A stretch of DNA of 64,000 bases, taken from CAVSJA01 sp963728145. GTDB taxonomy: Bacteria > Bacteroidota > Bacteroidia > Chitinophagales > Chitinophagaceae. A program made the position numbers and the translations under genes. Below the pieces are notes generated by a model. That model did no database searches. It was not told where the DNA came from and saw only the letters and a list, made by a program, of their open reading frames with translations. Where the stretch lies: assembly GCA_963728145.1 (NCBI GenBank), contig CAVSJA010000002.1, forward strand, positions 372,001 to 436,000. The letters run 5' to 3'. Shown one piece after another: positions 44,621 through 54,729 of the stretch. The stretch's first letter is position 1. Each line of letters begins with the position of its first letter.

Positions 44621-45745
44621 ATGTCAAAACTAAAAGTCATCACCGTAGTTGGAACAAGACCAGAACTCATACGGCTGTCGCGAGTTATCGCCCGCCTGGA
44701 TGAATCCAAGGCTATTGAACACGTATTGGTTCATACCGGGCAGAATTACGATTACGAACTGAACCAGATCTTTTTCGATGACATGAAGATCCGCAAGCCG
44801 GATTATTTTCTCAATGCAGCTACAGGAAGCCCCTCTGGTACAATTGGACAGATCCTCATCGCGATAGATAATTTATTAAATGATATAAAGCCTGATGCAT
44901 TTTTGGTATTAGGAGATACGAACAGTTGTCTTTGTGCCATTCCCGCCAAGAAAAAACATATTCCGGTCTTTCATATGGAAGCCGGCAACAGGTGTTTTGA
45001 CCAACGGGTTCCGGAAGAAACAAATCGAAAGATCGTTGATCATGTAAGCGATATCAACCTGACCTATTCGGATATTGCAAGAGAATATCTGCTGCGGGAG
45101 GGTATACCACCGGATCGGGTTATTAAGACTGGCAGCCCAATGTTTGAAGTGCTGCACTATTATCTTGATCAGATAAAGAAAAGTCCGATCCTTAAGCAAC
45201 TGGGGCTTGAAAAAAATAAATATTTCCTGGTGAGCAGTCATCGGGAAGAGAATATAAACAATGAGAAGAACTTTACGCGCTTGATCGAGGTGCTGAAGAA
45301 ATTAAATGAAGTACACAAGCTTCCGGTAATTGTCTCAACTCATCCGCGTACCTCGAACATGTTAAAAGAAAAAGGGATTGTATTGTCTGAAGCTATTCGT
45401 TTTCTAAAACCCTTTGGCTTCAGCGATTATATTAACCTGCAAATGAATGCAAGGGTAGTGCTGTCGGATAGCGGTACCATTTCTGAAGAATCTTCAATTC
45501 TTGATTTTCCCGCATTGAATATCCGCGAAGCGCATGAAAGACCTGAGGCAATGGAAGAAGCTGCAGTGATGATGAGTGGCTTGCAACCAGAACGAGTGCT
45601 TCAATGCATCGCAGATCTTGATTCCGGAAGTAGTAAACGAGTACTCGTTAAGGATTATTCGATGCCAAACGTTTCGGACAAAGTAGTTAAAATAATTCTA
45701 TCCTATACGGATTACGTGAAGCGGGTAGTATGGAGTGAATCCTAA
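44621..45745 (+). CDS. capG: UDP-sugar 2-epimerase (CapG/WbjD-like, non-hydrolysing)
   Basis: 374 residues. Family motifs: VVGTRPELIRLSRVIARLD near residue 7, HTGQNYDYELNQIFFDD near 38, LGDTNSCL near 92, HMEAGNRCFDQRVPEETNR near 114, VSSHREENI near 204, STHPRT near 237, and LSDSGTISEESS near 282. CapG epimerises C2 to give UDP-L-FucNAc, the end of the pathway begun by CapE and CapF. Four bases after capF. Confidence 0.93.
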   Translation: MSKLKVITVVGTRPELIRLSRVIARLDESKAIEHVLVHTGQNYDYELNQIFFDDMKIRKPDYFLNAATGSPSGTIGQILIAIDNLLNDIKPDAFLVLGDTNSCLCAIPAKKKHIPVFHMEAGNRCFDQRVPEETNRKIVDHVSDINLTYSDIAREYLLREGIPPDRVIKTGSPMFEVLHYYLDQIKKSPILKQLGLEKNKYFLVSSHREENINNEKNFTRLIEVLKKLNEVHKLPVIVSTHPRTSNMLKEKGIVLSEAIRFLKPFGFSDYINLQMNARVVLSDSGTISEESSILDFPALNIREAHERPEAMEEAAVMMSGLQPERVLQCIADLDSGSSKRVLVKDYSMPNVSDKVVKIILSYTDYVKRVVWSES

Positions 45746-45752
45746 TTGAATT

Positions 45753-47118
45753 ATGATCCGGCTATCTCCAAAGATCGATATTACCCTCAATTGTCCGTCC
45801 TGCGAAACTTCCCTGGCTCCGCATAGTTGGAGCCATACGGGAATGCGTGTCGTCTTTGAAAACCGTTGCCCGAATTGCGAACTCGAATTCTTTGCGGAGG
45901 CGCCAATCAACAGTGGATTGTTTTATCCTGGCATGCTTGATGCAAATACGGGGAAGAGAATTGACAAACTTCCATTTGACAACTGGTATCTTAACGGACT
46001 TGTTACCGCTTATAAAAACAGGACAGACGAGGATGTAAGTATCAAGGTTATCGAAAATAAAAAACTGGGGTCCAGACCAGTTTTGTTGTTGAATACTGTC
46101 GATGCGACTTATGGCCATGCATTGTATGAATTGTTCAATGCGAGCTATTACCTCAACAAGAAGGAATTCGATCTTGTTATCATCGTACAAAAAAATCTGG
46201 CCTGGTTGGTTCCCGATGGCGCTGCACAGGTATGGATCGCAGATATTTCTTTTGGTAAAGCGCAGAATTGGCTCAATGGTATGGATCGTGCGGTGAAACC
46301 ATTGTTAGCCGGTTGTAACGAGATCTTTGTTTGCAAGTCTTTCGTGCAAGCGGATTCCACTGATTTCGATATTCAGGATTATACACGTGTTGCTCCATTT
46401 CCTCTTGAGGAATGGGACAAGCGTCTTTCAAAGCCTGTTGTCACTTTTATCTGGCGTACGGATCGCTTTTGGAGAAAAATATTGCCAGGAATAATTAATA
46501 ACCGGTTTACGCGAAAGTTATTTCCCGGCTTGATCAACCGCCTAAGCAATCATTTCCAATTCAGGTGGATTCTTAAGATTCAGCCGGGCAGTAAAAAAGG
46601 AAATACCTGAAATTGATTTTGCAATTGCTGGAATGGATGAACCCAAGCCCCCAATACCGGATTGGATCAAGGATTTGAGATATCCGACCCATAATGATGA
46701 CACGGCACGACAGCAACTAAAACGTTATGCGGATAGTCACCTGGTGTTAGGTTGTAACGGTTCTTCACTCTTATTGCCCGGATGCCTGGCAGGAAGTGTA
46801 ATTGATATCGTGCCGGGAGATCAATGGGCTGTTTCGGCCGGAACATTTCCATTCCGATTAACCAGCATTGGTGATATGCACTATCGCTATGTGTTGTTGC
46901 CCGAAGAGATTACTATAAAAAGATTGGTAAGCATTGTGGTATCGATATTGCGCGACAGATCCTATGTCGAATTGCAAACCTCGCCTCCATGGCGGGATCA
47001 TAATAGCCAGTTGAAACCTTATGCATGGAGCGAACAGCGCATCCGTGCTTTTAATGTCTCTAATAATTTTTCTTCAGGGAAAGGACTTATTACAATACCC
47101 AAATCTTCTGACGCCTGA
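45753..47118 (+). CDS. Uncharacterised exopolysaccharide-locus protein with N-terminal zinc ribbon, one frameshift
   Basis: About 454 residues when joined; as read it is split into 285 and 161 residues. N-terminal zinc-ribbon pair CPSC (residue 15) and CPNC (residue 39). Middle region VLLLNTVDATYGHALYELFNAS with WLVPDGAAQVWIADISFG. C-terminal half SHLVLGCNGSSLLLPGCLAG and HYRYVLLPEEITIKRL. The break is at about 46591-46597, an A6 run: shifting one base gives KKEIPEIDFAIAGMDE across it. I do not recognise a family. A glycosyltransferase-like role is possible but not shown. It sits between capG and hisH2, whose start overlaps its stop (TGATG). Confidence 0.7.
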
Positions 47119-47735
47119 TGTTTGTGATACTTGACTATGGAGTAGGTAATCTTGCTTCCATTCAAAATATGTTGAAAAAAGCAGGTGTTGCCGCAACTAT
47201 CAGTGGTAAAGAAGATGATTTGCGTAATGCTACCAAATTACTCCTGCCTGGTATGGGTCATTTTGATAACTGTATGCAAAAATTGAATGCGTCGGGTTTG
47301 CGTCCAATTGTTGAAAAGAAAGCATTTGAAGAAAAGATTCCTGTTTTGGGTATTTGTGTCGGACTACAGATGTTCATGGAAGGAAGTGAAGAAGGTAATG
47401 AAAAAGGACTAGGATGGTTCAAAGGACAAACCATTCGCTTCAAACCCGAGAAGATGAAGACGAATGAGAAGATTCCTAATATGGGTTGGTTAGAGATCAA
47501 TGCATGTAAACCTTCATCCATGCTGAAAGATCTTGACCAGGCCCGTTTTTATTTCGCACATTCTTATCATGTAGATCCCGTTGATGATTCGATAGCATTG
47601 ATCAAAGCAGACTATGGATATCCTTTTACCGCAGCTGTCGAGAAAGATAATTTGGTAGGAGTACAATTCCATCCTGAAAAAAGTCATCGGTTTGGAATGC
47701 AGATCCTGAAAAACTTTGCTACCCGCCTTTCATGA
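47118..47735 (+). CDS. hisH2: HisH2-type glutaminase for acetamidino sugar synthesis
   Basis: 205 residues. Class I glutamine amidotransferase of the HisH group: ILDYGVGNLASIQNML at the start, LLPGMGHFDNCMQKL near 42, nucleophile Cys in VLGICVGLQMFMEGSEEG near 79, and His/Glu in VGVQFHPEKSHRFG near 185. In a polysaccharide locus with hisF2 and a WbpG-type amidotransferase, the role is ammonia supply for converting an acetamido to an acetamidino group, not histidine synthesis. Ends overlapping hisF2 (ATGA). Confidence 0.9.
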   Translation: MFVILDYGVGNLASIQNMLKKAGVAATISGKEDDLRNATKLLLPGMGHFDNCMQKLNASGLRPIVEKKAFEEKIPVLGICVGLQMFMEGSEEGNEKGLGWFKGQTIRFKPEKMKTNEKIPNMGWLEINACKPSSMLKDLDQARFYFAHSYHVDPVDDSIALIKADYGYPFTAAVEKDNLVGVQFHPEKSHRFGMQILKNFATRLS

Positions 47736-48493
47736 GAAGATCACGTGTAATACCTGTTCTTTTATTAAAGGATGGCGGGCTGGTGAAGACAAAAAAATTC
47801 AAGAATCCCACTTATGTAGGCGATCCCATCAATGCGGTTAAGATCTTTAATGAAAAAGAGATCGATGAGATTGTGATTCTTGACATAGATGCCACGCGAT
47901 TGAAAAGGCCGCCAGACATGCGCCAGGTCAGGGAAATCGCCGGCGAAGCTTTTATACCTTTGGCATATGGAGGTGGTATTACCAATGTAGAACAGGTGAA
48001 GGAATTGTTTTATATAGGTGTTGAAAAAGTTGTTTTCAACTACACGGCATATATGAAACCGGACGTGATTACAGAGTCGGCAAAGTTGGTGGGAAGTCAA
48101 AGTGTGGTTGCATCTATCGATGTTAAAAAAAACCTATTTGGAAAATACAAGGTTGCTGTTAAGAACGGAACTGAAACAATTAAACCTGACTTACTTAATT
48201 ACGTCAAACAGATGCAGGATATTGGCGCAGGAGAGATTTTTTTAAATGTAATTGACAGGGATGGGATGTATATGGGTTATGATCAGGAACTGGTGAAGAT
48301 GATAAGTCCGGAGATCAATATCCCATTGATCATTTGTGGAGGTGCTGCTTCATTGGATGATTTCAGACAGGCAATAAGAAATGGCGCTTCCGCAGTTGCT
48401 GCCGGAAGCTTTTTTGTTTTTCAGCGGCCACACAATGCGGTATTAATTAGCTATCCATCCCAACAAGAGTTGCATAATAAAGTATACCAGTAA
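47732..48493 (+). CDS. hisF2: HisF2/AglZ-family acetamidino modification protein
   Basis: 253 residues, a TIM barrel of the HisF group. RVIPVLLLKDGGLVKTKKFK near residue 4 differs from the true HisF start, where an Asp follows CLDVKDG. Later EIVILDIDATRL near 50, PLAYGGGITNVEQ near 74, and IPLIICGGAASLDDF near 194. The sequence pattern and context point to the paralogue that works with WbpG and HisH2. Overlaps hisH2 by 4 bases. The expected third partner is at 51818, displaced by the inserted gene at 48512. Confidence 0.9.
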   Translation: MRRSRVIPVLLLKDGGLVKTKKFKNPTYVGDPINAVKIFNEKEIDEIVILDIDATRLKRPPDMRQVREIAGEAFIPLAYGGGITNVEQVKELFYIGVEKVVFNYTAYMKPDVITESAKLVGSQSVVASIDVKKNLFGKYKVAVKNGTETIKPDLLNYVKQMQDIGAGEIFLNVIDRDGMYMGYDQELVKMISPEINIPLIICGGAASLDDFRQAIRNGASAVAAGSFFVFQRPHNAVLISYPSQQELHNKVYQ

Positions 48494-48511
48494 AAGTGAA
48501 TAAGGAATCGT

Positions 48512-51500
48512 ATGAGGTATATTAAAAATATCTTCGTTTTCTTGCTGTCGCTGGCAGGATGGAATGAGTTGAATGCTCAATCCGAGGTTAAAGCCAGCAT
48601 GAATAAGAGCGGTTTACTGGAAATAAGAAATGGACTGCTTGGTATTGTAGTTCCGCCAGAAGGGCCAATTTCAGCCGGAGATAAAGTTATCGCGCCTATT
48701 CAATCCATTATTTATTCAGACAATTCCTACTCTGATAACACTCCTAATTACCTGGTTACACCCGGCAAACTCGCATCAGGTAAAGTGACCATTATTAAAA
48801 ATACAAGTGAGCAAGTTTCTGTTGAGATCGCATATCGATTTACCGGAAAAGTTTTCACGTTAAAGAAAAAAACCTCGAAGGGACCTCCGCCGGGAAATGG
48901 TTATTATATCTGCACAATCACTGTGGACAAGGGAAGAAAAACTTTGATGGTTCAGGAGGAAGCGGATGTTGAGATCGCGTACAAGTATAGAATTAGTACT
49001 GGATTGTTACCCGACCAGGCACGCTACCGTGGATGGGGATCTCACACGGTAGAGGCGGGAAAGGAACCGGATGGCAAAGTCTACAGGCCGGAAGAGACAC
49101 GCGGCTATCCATTGGATGCAACTATGGATATTGATTACAAAGTTCCATTCACGCATCGGAAACTTATTTTTTGGGAACCTGCAGGGGGCGAATACAATTC
49201 TGGTAGATACTGGCAATTCTATAACTCAAAAGCCGCTTCTTCGGCTAACCTTTTCGGTTATTTTCAGGGACCGCCTTCCAAATTAATAGGAGGAGGAGGA
49301 ATTGGTCCAGCACTGCAAGTATGGCCAGAAGACCAGGTGAGCAAGGAAAAGCTGGCAGCTGAAATTGTCATTGATATAAATATGCAGTGGCCATTGGATT
49401 GGTGGTATAAAAGAAAAAGGTATCAGTACGGAATTTTTATCAGCACCAAACGTGACTTGCTTTCACCGGAAAAAATTCAACCGATTGCACTTGAGATGAA
49501 TCGGGTCTCTGGTCTTGGAGCAGTAATCAAAAAATATGCTACTGACCCGGTTACGCTGGTACCATCTTTTTATAAGGGCGCCATTTATATGCCTGCCAAC
49601 CAAATGACGCTATTCAGAAATAATATTGGTGCAGACCAGAATTTTTATCTGCAGATGTGCGCAACTGAATCATTGTACAAGCCGATTTGGGATGCCTGGC
49701 GTTTTCCTGATTCGGCAAAATCATTACTTAAACAGTTGCTGGCGCTGGAACCAATGTTTATAGAACAGTACACAGTGAAAGAAGGAACCTACACCAATGC
49801 ATTCCGTTATTGGAAAGGAGCTCGAATGTTCAAACTCTATGGCTTGTCCGCTTCCTGTCTTCTGCTCGAACCATCGATCACGATATCCGACGGCGATAAG
49901 AAAAGGCTTGAACAGCTCATAGGCTTAATGGCAAGAATTGTATGGGACGATAACAATGTTCCAATGTGGGATAGTGCCGGTGTGAACATGGGGCCGGCTA
50001 ATATGGAATTTCAATACAGGAATAATGCAAGAGTATTTTTTGCATTGCTTCTTGCCAATGATCCCGAATTTAAGAATCGTGCAAAACAAATCGTGGATGC
50101 GACCGCCAAAGATATTCAGTCACTTATTTTCCCAAGCGGGCATTCATTTGGGAGTCCGCATTACATGCAGCCCGCAATTGATCCTACTCTCTTTACAATA
50201 TTGCAATTGAGACAGGCCGGACTGACACGAGACGATCAATGGGCAACGCTCCTGAAAAAATTTGCCGGCTTTTGTACTTCCTTACTCACACCACCTTCCG
50301 TGAGATTTGCCGGTAATCGCAAGCTCATAAGTTTCGGAGACGGTTCAGAAGAAAGCGCAGCGACTTTTGGATTGCTCGCTGCTATTTTCAGGTATAGTGA
50401 CAAGACAATTAGCGAGCAAATGATGACGGCTTTTCATAAGGGCCCGGCCAGAACGAGTTTTGCCGGTCCGATCATGTTAGCCGTCGATATGAAGGCTATT
50501 CCTGAGCGGGCTTCTCTTACTTTATCAAATTCAAATTATCCAGGTTATTTATCGCATTTCCGGTCTGCACCGAATACTGATCAGGAAAGTGCACTTTGGT
50601 TTCTCAATGGAGATGAATACTACGATCACCGCAATGATGATGCTGGTGAAGTTGCCATTTATGCACTGGGTGCTCCCTTGTCTTTAAGCAGGAGTTCTTT
50701 CTATTATCCATCGGCACAAGATGGCCGCATTCGATCATTGGTAGTACCTGAAAAATTGTTTCCTGAGTGGAATAAAGGCAAGCAACCAATCGAAGGAAGA
50801 TCTATTACCAATCGCACCTGGCCAGGCTCTTCATTATTGGAATTTGCAAACTTTGGTAGAGTAAGCTATTCTTCTGCTTCGATGCAAGCTGAAGGAAAAA
50901 TCTGGCGTCGAAACGTTTCAGTGATTATGTTAGACGATAAAACTCCTGCATATATTTTTTATGATAGTGTTTCAGGCAATGAAAATAATATCTGGAGCAT
51001 GATGATGATGAGTGAAGGAGTCGTGAATACGCCAGTTGGTTCGGTAACTGCTGAAAGGCGGATGCATAATGCCCGCGACTTGCAGCAGTTGCCTTCGGCT
51101 GCGCCTGAAAAAACGATTTCCGCCGGATGGAACCGATTCTTATTTACAGGTCAGCGCTGGAAATTGCATCCATCGGGTGGAATAGATTGGTATCTATACA
51201 CAAATTCTTCGAAGCCAATCAATTTTACATTGGCGCATTGGGGTACAGCTTTTCAAAATGGGCCGGAACTGGAAGAATTCAAAAAAACAAATGGGAGGGA
51301 TTACACAGAGGAACAACAGATCATTCGTCTTCAGAGCAACCAACCTTTCTTTACGATACTGATTCCTTTCAACAAAGGAAAGGATACTTACGGTAAGAGT
51401 ATAACCACCGCTTCAGCCGGCAAAATGAAGATTAAGACAGATGAAGGTGAATGGACGATTGCAAAGGAAGGTTATATCATGATTGGAAAGGATAAAGAAA

Positions 51501-51799
51501 TAGTTACGTTGAACAACGGAAACAAAAAGATTGCCAATGGAACTCTTACCCTGGAAGGAGGGACAATGCTCGTCGAAGGCAATGCAAAGGAGCTTAAAGT
51601 AAGGGTACACGGGAACAGTGGTAGCAGGAAGATAACTGTGGCAAACAAATCGCTCGTATACTCCGGAAAAAATAACGGCACCACCGTTACGAACACATCA
51701 AAGGGTACGATCATAACGATCAATTATAAGAGCAATAGTAAAGAACTTTCACCAGGGCAACAGGGTTACACGGAATATCTTTTCATGGTGAAAAAGTAA
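48512..51799 (+). CDS. Secreted heparinase II/III-like polysaccharide lyase candidate
   Basis: 1095 residues with a signal peptide (about 1-22, cleaved after LNA). Long N-terminal part, an alpha/alpha-toroid-like stretch at about 340-660 (FRYWKGARMFKLYG, NMGPANMEFQYRNNARVFFALL), and a beta-sandwich at about 680 onward with WFLNGDEYYDHRNDDAGEVAIYALG. The last motif matches the His-and-Asp-bearing start of the heparinase II/III C-terminal domain. It lies 18 bases after hisF2 and 18 before the amidotransferase, so it belongs to the operon. It may trim or clear the polymer in the periplasm or outside. Class-level assignment only. Confidence 0.72.
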   Translation: MRYIKNIFVFLLSLAGWNELNAQSEVKASMNKSGLLEIRNGLLGIVVPPEGPISAGDKVIAPIQSIIYSDNSYSDNTPNYLVTPGKLASGKVTIIKNTSEQVSVEIAYRFTGKVFTLKKKTSKGPPPGNGYYICTITVDKGRKTLMVQEEADVEIAYKYRISTGLLPDQARYRGWGSHTVEAGKEPDGKVYRPEETRGYPLDATMDIDYKVPFTHRKLIFWEPAGGEYNSGRYWQFYNSKAASSANLFGYFQGPPSKLIGGGGIGPALQVWPEDQVSKEKLAAEIVIDINMQWPLDWWYKRKRYQYGIFISTKRDLLSPEKIQPIALEMNRVSGLGAVIKKYATDPVTLVPSFYKGAIYMPANQMTLFRNNIGADQNFYLQMCATESLYKPIWDAWRFPDSAKSLLKQLLALEPMFIEQYTVKEGTYTNAFRYWKGARMFKLYGLSASCLLLEPSITISDGDKKRLEQLIGLMARIVWDDNNVPMWDSAGVNMGPANMEFQYRNNARVFFALLLANDPEFKNRAKQIVDATAKDIQSLIFPSGHSFGSPHYMQPAIDPTLFTILQLRQAGLTRDDQWATLLKKFAGFCTSLLTPPSVRFAGNRKLISFGDGSEESAATFGLLAAIFRYSDKTISEQMMTAFHKGPARTSFAGPIMLAVDMKAIPERASLTLSNSNYPGYLSHFRSAPNTDQESALWFLNGDEYYDHRNDDAGEVAIYALGAPLSLSRSSFYYPSAQDGRIRSLVVPEKLFPEWNKGKQPIEGRSITNRTWPGSSLLEFANFGRVSYSSASMQAEGKIWRRNVSVIMLDDKTPAYIFYDSVSGNENNIWSMMMMSEGVVNTPVGSVTAERRMHNARDLQQLPSAAPEKTISAGWNRFLFTGQRWKLHPSGGIDWYLYTNSSKPINFTLAHWGTAFQNGPELEEFKKTNGRDYTEEQQIIRLQSNQPFFTILIPFNKGKDTYGKSITTASAGKMKIKTDEGEWTIAKEGYIMIGKDKEIVTLNNGNKKIANGTLTLEGGTMLVEGNAKELKVRVHGNSGSRKITVANKSLVYSGKNNGTTVTNTSKGTIITINYKSNSKELSPGQQGYTEYLFMVKK

Positions 51800-51817
51800 A
51801 ATAATCAGATTAAAGAC

Positions 51818-52908
51818 ATGGTGTTAAGTAAAACTGATCCGGCATATCGTCAATGTTCGGTTACGGTGATGGATAATATTGCCGATGAGGATATCTCTTT
51901 CGACGAAAATGGTATCTGTAATTATTATCACGATTATAAAAAAGTTGAAGCGAATGGACTGTTTAGGGGTGAAGCTGGAAAGGCAAAGTTGGCAGGATTT
52001 CGTAAACAGGATTAAGGAAAATGGAAGAGGAAAACCTTATGATTGTTTGATTGGATTAAGCGGAGGAGTTGACAGCACTTATGTGGCATGGTTGGTTAAA
52101 TCTCATGGACTTGCGACCGCTTGCGGTTCACCTAGACAATGGATGGAATTCTGAGCTTGCAGTGAAGAATATTGAGAATATTATCAGCAAGCTGGGAATT
52201 GATCTTTATACACTGGTGGTGAATTGGCAGGAGTTTAAGGATATACAACTGTCTTACCTGAAAGCATCGGTAGTTGACATTGAAGTGGTAAGCGATCACG
52301 CGATTTTCGCTACGATGTATAAACTGGCCAAGGAGAAAAATATCGGGTATATCATCAGTGGACAGAATATCGTTACCGAACATATCATGCCTTCTTCCTG
52401 GTTATACAAAAAAATGGATTTTGTAAACCTGAAGGATATTCATAGCAAATTCGGGACGGTTAAATTGAAGACTTATCCCACTTTTGATTTCAAGAAATAC
52501 GTTTATTATTCTTCGGTATTGCAATTGTTACCGTTCTATATTCTGGACTATGTTGACTACAACAAGAAAGCTGTGAAGGAATTCATTTCAAAAGAACTCA
52601 ATTGGAGGGATTACGGCGGGAAACATTATGAATCTATTTTTACTAAGTTCTATCAAGCATATATTCTTCCTGAAAAATTCAAAATCGATAAAAGAAAAGC
52701 GCATTTATCAACCTTGATTTGTTCAGGACAAATGAGCAGACAGGAAGCGATTCACGAATTAGAGAAACCGATTTACGATCCTGAAGAGTTAAAGGCGGAT
52801 AAAGAATATGTTTTGAAAAAATTTGGCCTTACAGAAGCAGAGTTTGATGCGGATTATGAAATTGCCGGTAAGAAAACATACGGATTTCAAAACAGACGCA
52901 CAGCTTAA
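51818..52908 (+). CDS. wbpG: WbpG/LegA-type N-acetyl sugar amidotransferase, two frameshifts
   Basis: About 363 residues when joined. N-terminal cysteine-containing segment QCSVTVMDNIADEDISFDENGIC, then the ATP pyrophosphatase loop GLSGGVDSTYVAW near residue 80, then LAVHLDNGWNSELAVKNIE, EVVSDHAIFATMY, ISGQNIVTEHIM, and a C-terminal region TLICSGQMSRQEAIHELE. Frame breaks lie near 51990 and 52115. With HisH2 and HisF2 it forms the amidine of acetamidino sugars, as in WbpG of Pseudomonas O antigens. Confidence 0.88.
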
Positions 52909-53021
52909 GGAAAGGTACATGAGTCTTCTGAAGAAAACTGAAAAGATCAGACGGTTAATCAAACCAAGAAAGTAAGACCAAAACGCAATCCGGAACAGTC
53001 GGATGCAAATGAATCTAAATA

Positions 53022-53655
53022 ATGAGAAAACTAACTTCTTATTCCAAAGTTCAGGGCTGGATTGGCTCAATTGTAAGATGCAGAATCGCATTTAATCGAA
53101 CCAAAAAAAACGGCACTGCGAAATTGCTGAATGTGGGTTGTGGACCTTATCCAAAACCAGAATTTATTAATCTCGACTATAGTTGGAATCCGAATATTGA
53201 TATTTGTTGGGATATTACGAAGAAGCCCTACCCTATAGAGTCAGAGTCTCTTGAAGGAATCTATACCGAGCATTGTCTCGAACATATCGAGTTCAAGGAT
53301 ATGAAAGAGAATCTAAAGGAATTCTATCGCTTGTTGAAGCCGGGAGGAGTTGTCAGGATTGTGATGCCTGATGGAGAAATATACCTGGATATTTATCAAA
53401 GGAGGAAGCAGGGAGAGTACAGAGTTAATGCCTTTTGAAGAAGGATATATATCGCCCATGGCTCGTATTAATGGAATATTCCGGAATCATGGACACCGAT
53501 TTATCTATGATTTTGAAACGATGAAGCGTCTGATGGAAGAGGTGGGTTTCAAAAGTATCAAGAAATGCTCGTATCGAAACGGCACTGATCAGCGACTGTT
53601 GATCGACCAGGAATGGCGTTCACCGGAATCACTCTATGTAGAAGCCATAAAATAA
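53022..53655 (+). CDS. SAM-dependent methyltransferase, one frameshift
   Basis: About 210 residues when joined. SAM motif LLNVGCGPYPKPEFINLDY near residue 36, YTEHCLEHIEF near 86, and FYRLLKPGGVVRIVMPDGE near 104. Downstream of the break, PFEEGYISPMARINGIFRNHGHR and FIYDFETMKRLMEEVGF complete the family. The break is near 53412, just after YQRRKQGE. Such enzymes in polysaccharide loci methylate sugars or the undecaprenyl-linked glycan. Confidence 0.85.
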
Positions 53656-53697
53656 ATTAATTCCTGAAAAATCCTAACTCTTAACTGCGGCAATCAA

Positions 53698-54723
53698 ATG
53701 ACAAAGAATATTAAGTTTGGAATTGTTGGATGCGGGCGAATTGCTCAACGACACGCCGAGCATATTCATTCAAGAGGAGAGCTGGTTGCTGTTTGCGATA
53801 TCGATCAGGAAAAAGCTGATGCGCTTGCGAAAAAATACAATGCAAAAGCGTATTACAGCATTGATGATTTGTTGGCTGGAGAAAAATCCCTCGATGTACT
53901 ATCTATTTGTTCCCCCAATGGACTTCATGCTGAACATGCGATTAAAGGATTGAAGGCAGGAGTACATGTCCTTTGCGAAAAACCAATGGCTCTCACCGCA
54001 CAGGATTGCGGAGAAATGATCAAAGCTGGCGAGCGTACCAATAAGCGCTTATTTGCAATCAAACAAAACCGATTCAATCCACCGGTTGAAGCGGTGAAGC
54101 GGATAATAGATGAAGGAAAATTGGGAAAGATCATGAGCGTTCAATTAAGCTGTTTCTGGAATCGCAATCCGGATTACTATCATAATTCCTGGAAAGGAAC
54201 GAAAGATCTTGATGGCGGCACCTTGTTTACGCAATTCAGCCATTTCGTCGATCTTTTATATTGGTTGGTTGGGGATGTGAGAAATGTTCATGCTTATATT
54301 GGAAATTTTGCACATAAAGGAATTATTGAGTTTGAAGATACAGGAGTGGTTATTCTTGAATTTACGAACGGAGCATTGGGGACGATAAACTATACGGTAA
54401 ATAGTTACCAAAAGAATATGGAGGGTTCGTTGACTTTATTTGGGGAGAAAGGAACGGTGAAGATTGGAGGTCAATACCTCAATGAATTAGAGTATCAGCA
54501 AATAGAAGGATACAAGATCGAAAATTTACCGGAAGGGAATAGGGCAAATAATTATGGCAATTACCAGGGGAGCATGAGTAATCACGATAAGGTTTACGAT
54601 AACCTTATTGAAGTATTGCAAAATAATGCGGCGATATCCACAAGTTCTTTTGAAGGTTTGAAAACCGTAGAGATCATTGAAAAAATATACAGGGCTGCGG
54701 TGCCGGTAGAAATGAAAAATTAA
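53698..54723 (+). CDS. wbpB: WbpB/WlbA-like UDP-N-acetylglucosaminuronate 3-dehydrogenase (Gfo/Idh/MocA family)
   Basis: 341 residues. NAD-binding FGIVGCGRIAQRHAEHI near residue 6, EKPMALTAQDC near 94 with the catalytic Lys, KQNRFNPPVEAVKR near 121, and the diagnostic WKGTKDLDGGTLFTQFSHFVDL near 164. The enzyme oxidises C3 of UDP-GlcNAc-uronate so that WbpE can aminate it. WbpD and WbpE homologues follow after one glycosyltransferase gene. The 6-dehydrogenase that makes its substrate is not in the window. Confidence 0.88.
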   Translation: MTKNIKFGIVGCGRIAQRHAEHIHSRGELVAVCDIDQEKADALAKKYNAKAYYSIDDLLAGEKSLDVLSICSPNGLHAEHAIKGLKAGVHVLCEKPMALTAQDCGEMIKAGERTNKRLFAIKQNRFNPPVEAVKRIIDEGKLGKIMSVQLSCFWNRNPDYYHNSWKGTKDLDGGTLFTQFSHFVDLLYWLVGDVRNVHAYIGNFAHKGIIEFEDTGVVILEFTNGALGTINYTVNSYQKNMEGSLTLFGEKGTVKIGGQYLNELEYQQIEGYKIENLPEGNRANNYGNYQGSMSNHDKVYDNLIEVLQNNAAISTSSFEGLKTVEIIEKIYRAAVPVEMKN

Positions 54724-54729
54724 ACTGGC

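Noticed and set aside
47118..48493. Histidine biosynthesis genes hisH and hisF
   Set aside because: No other his genes, the HisF start motif differs, and the genes lie in a sugar locus with a WbpG-type partner.
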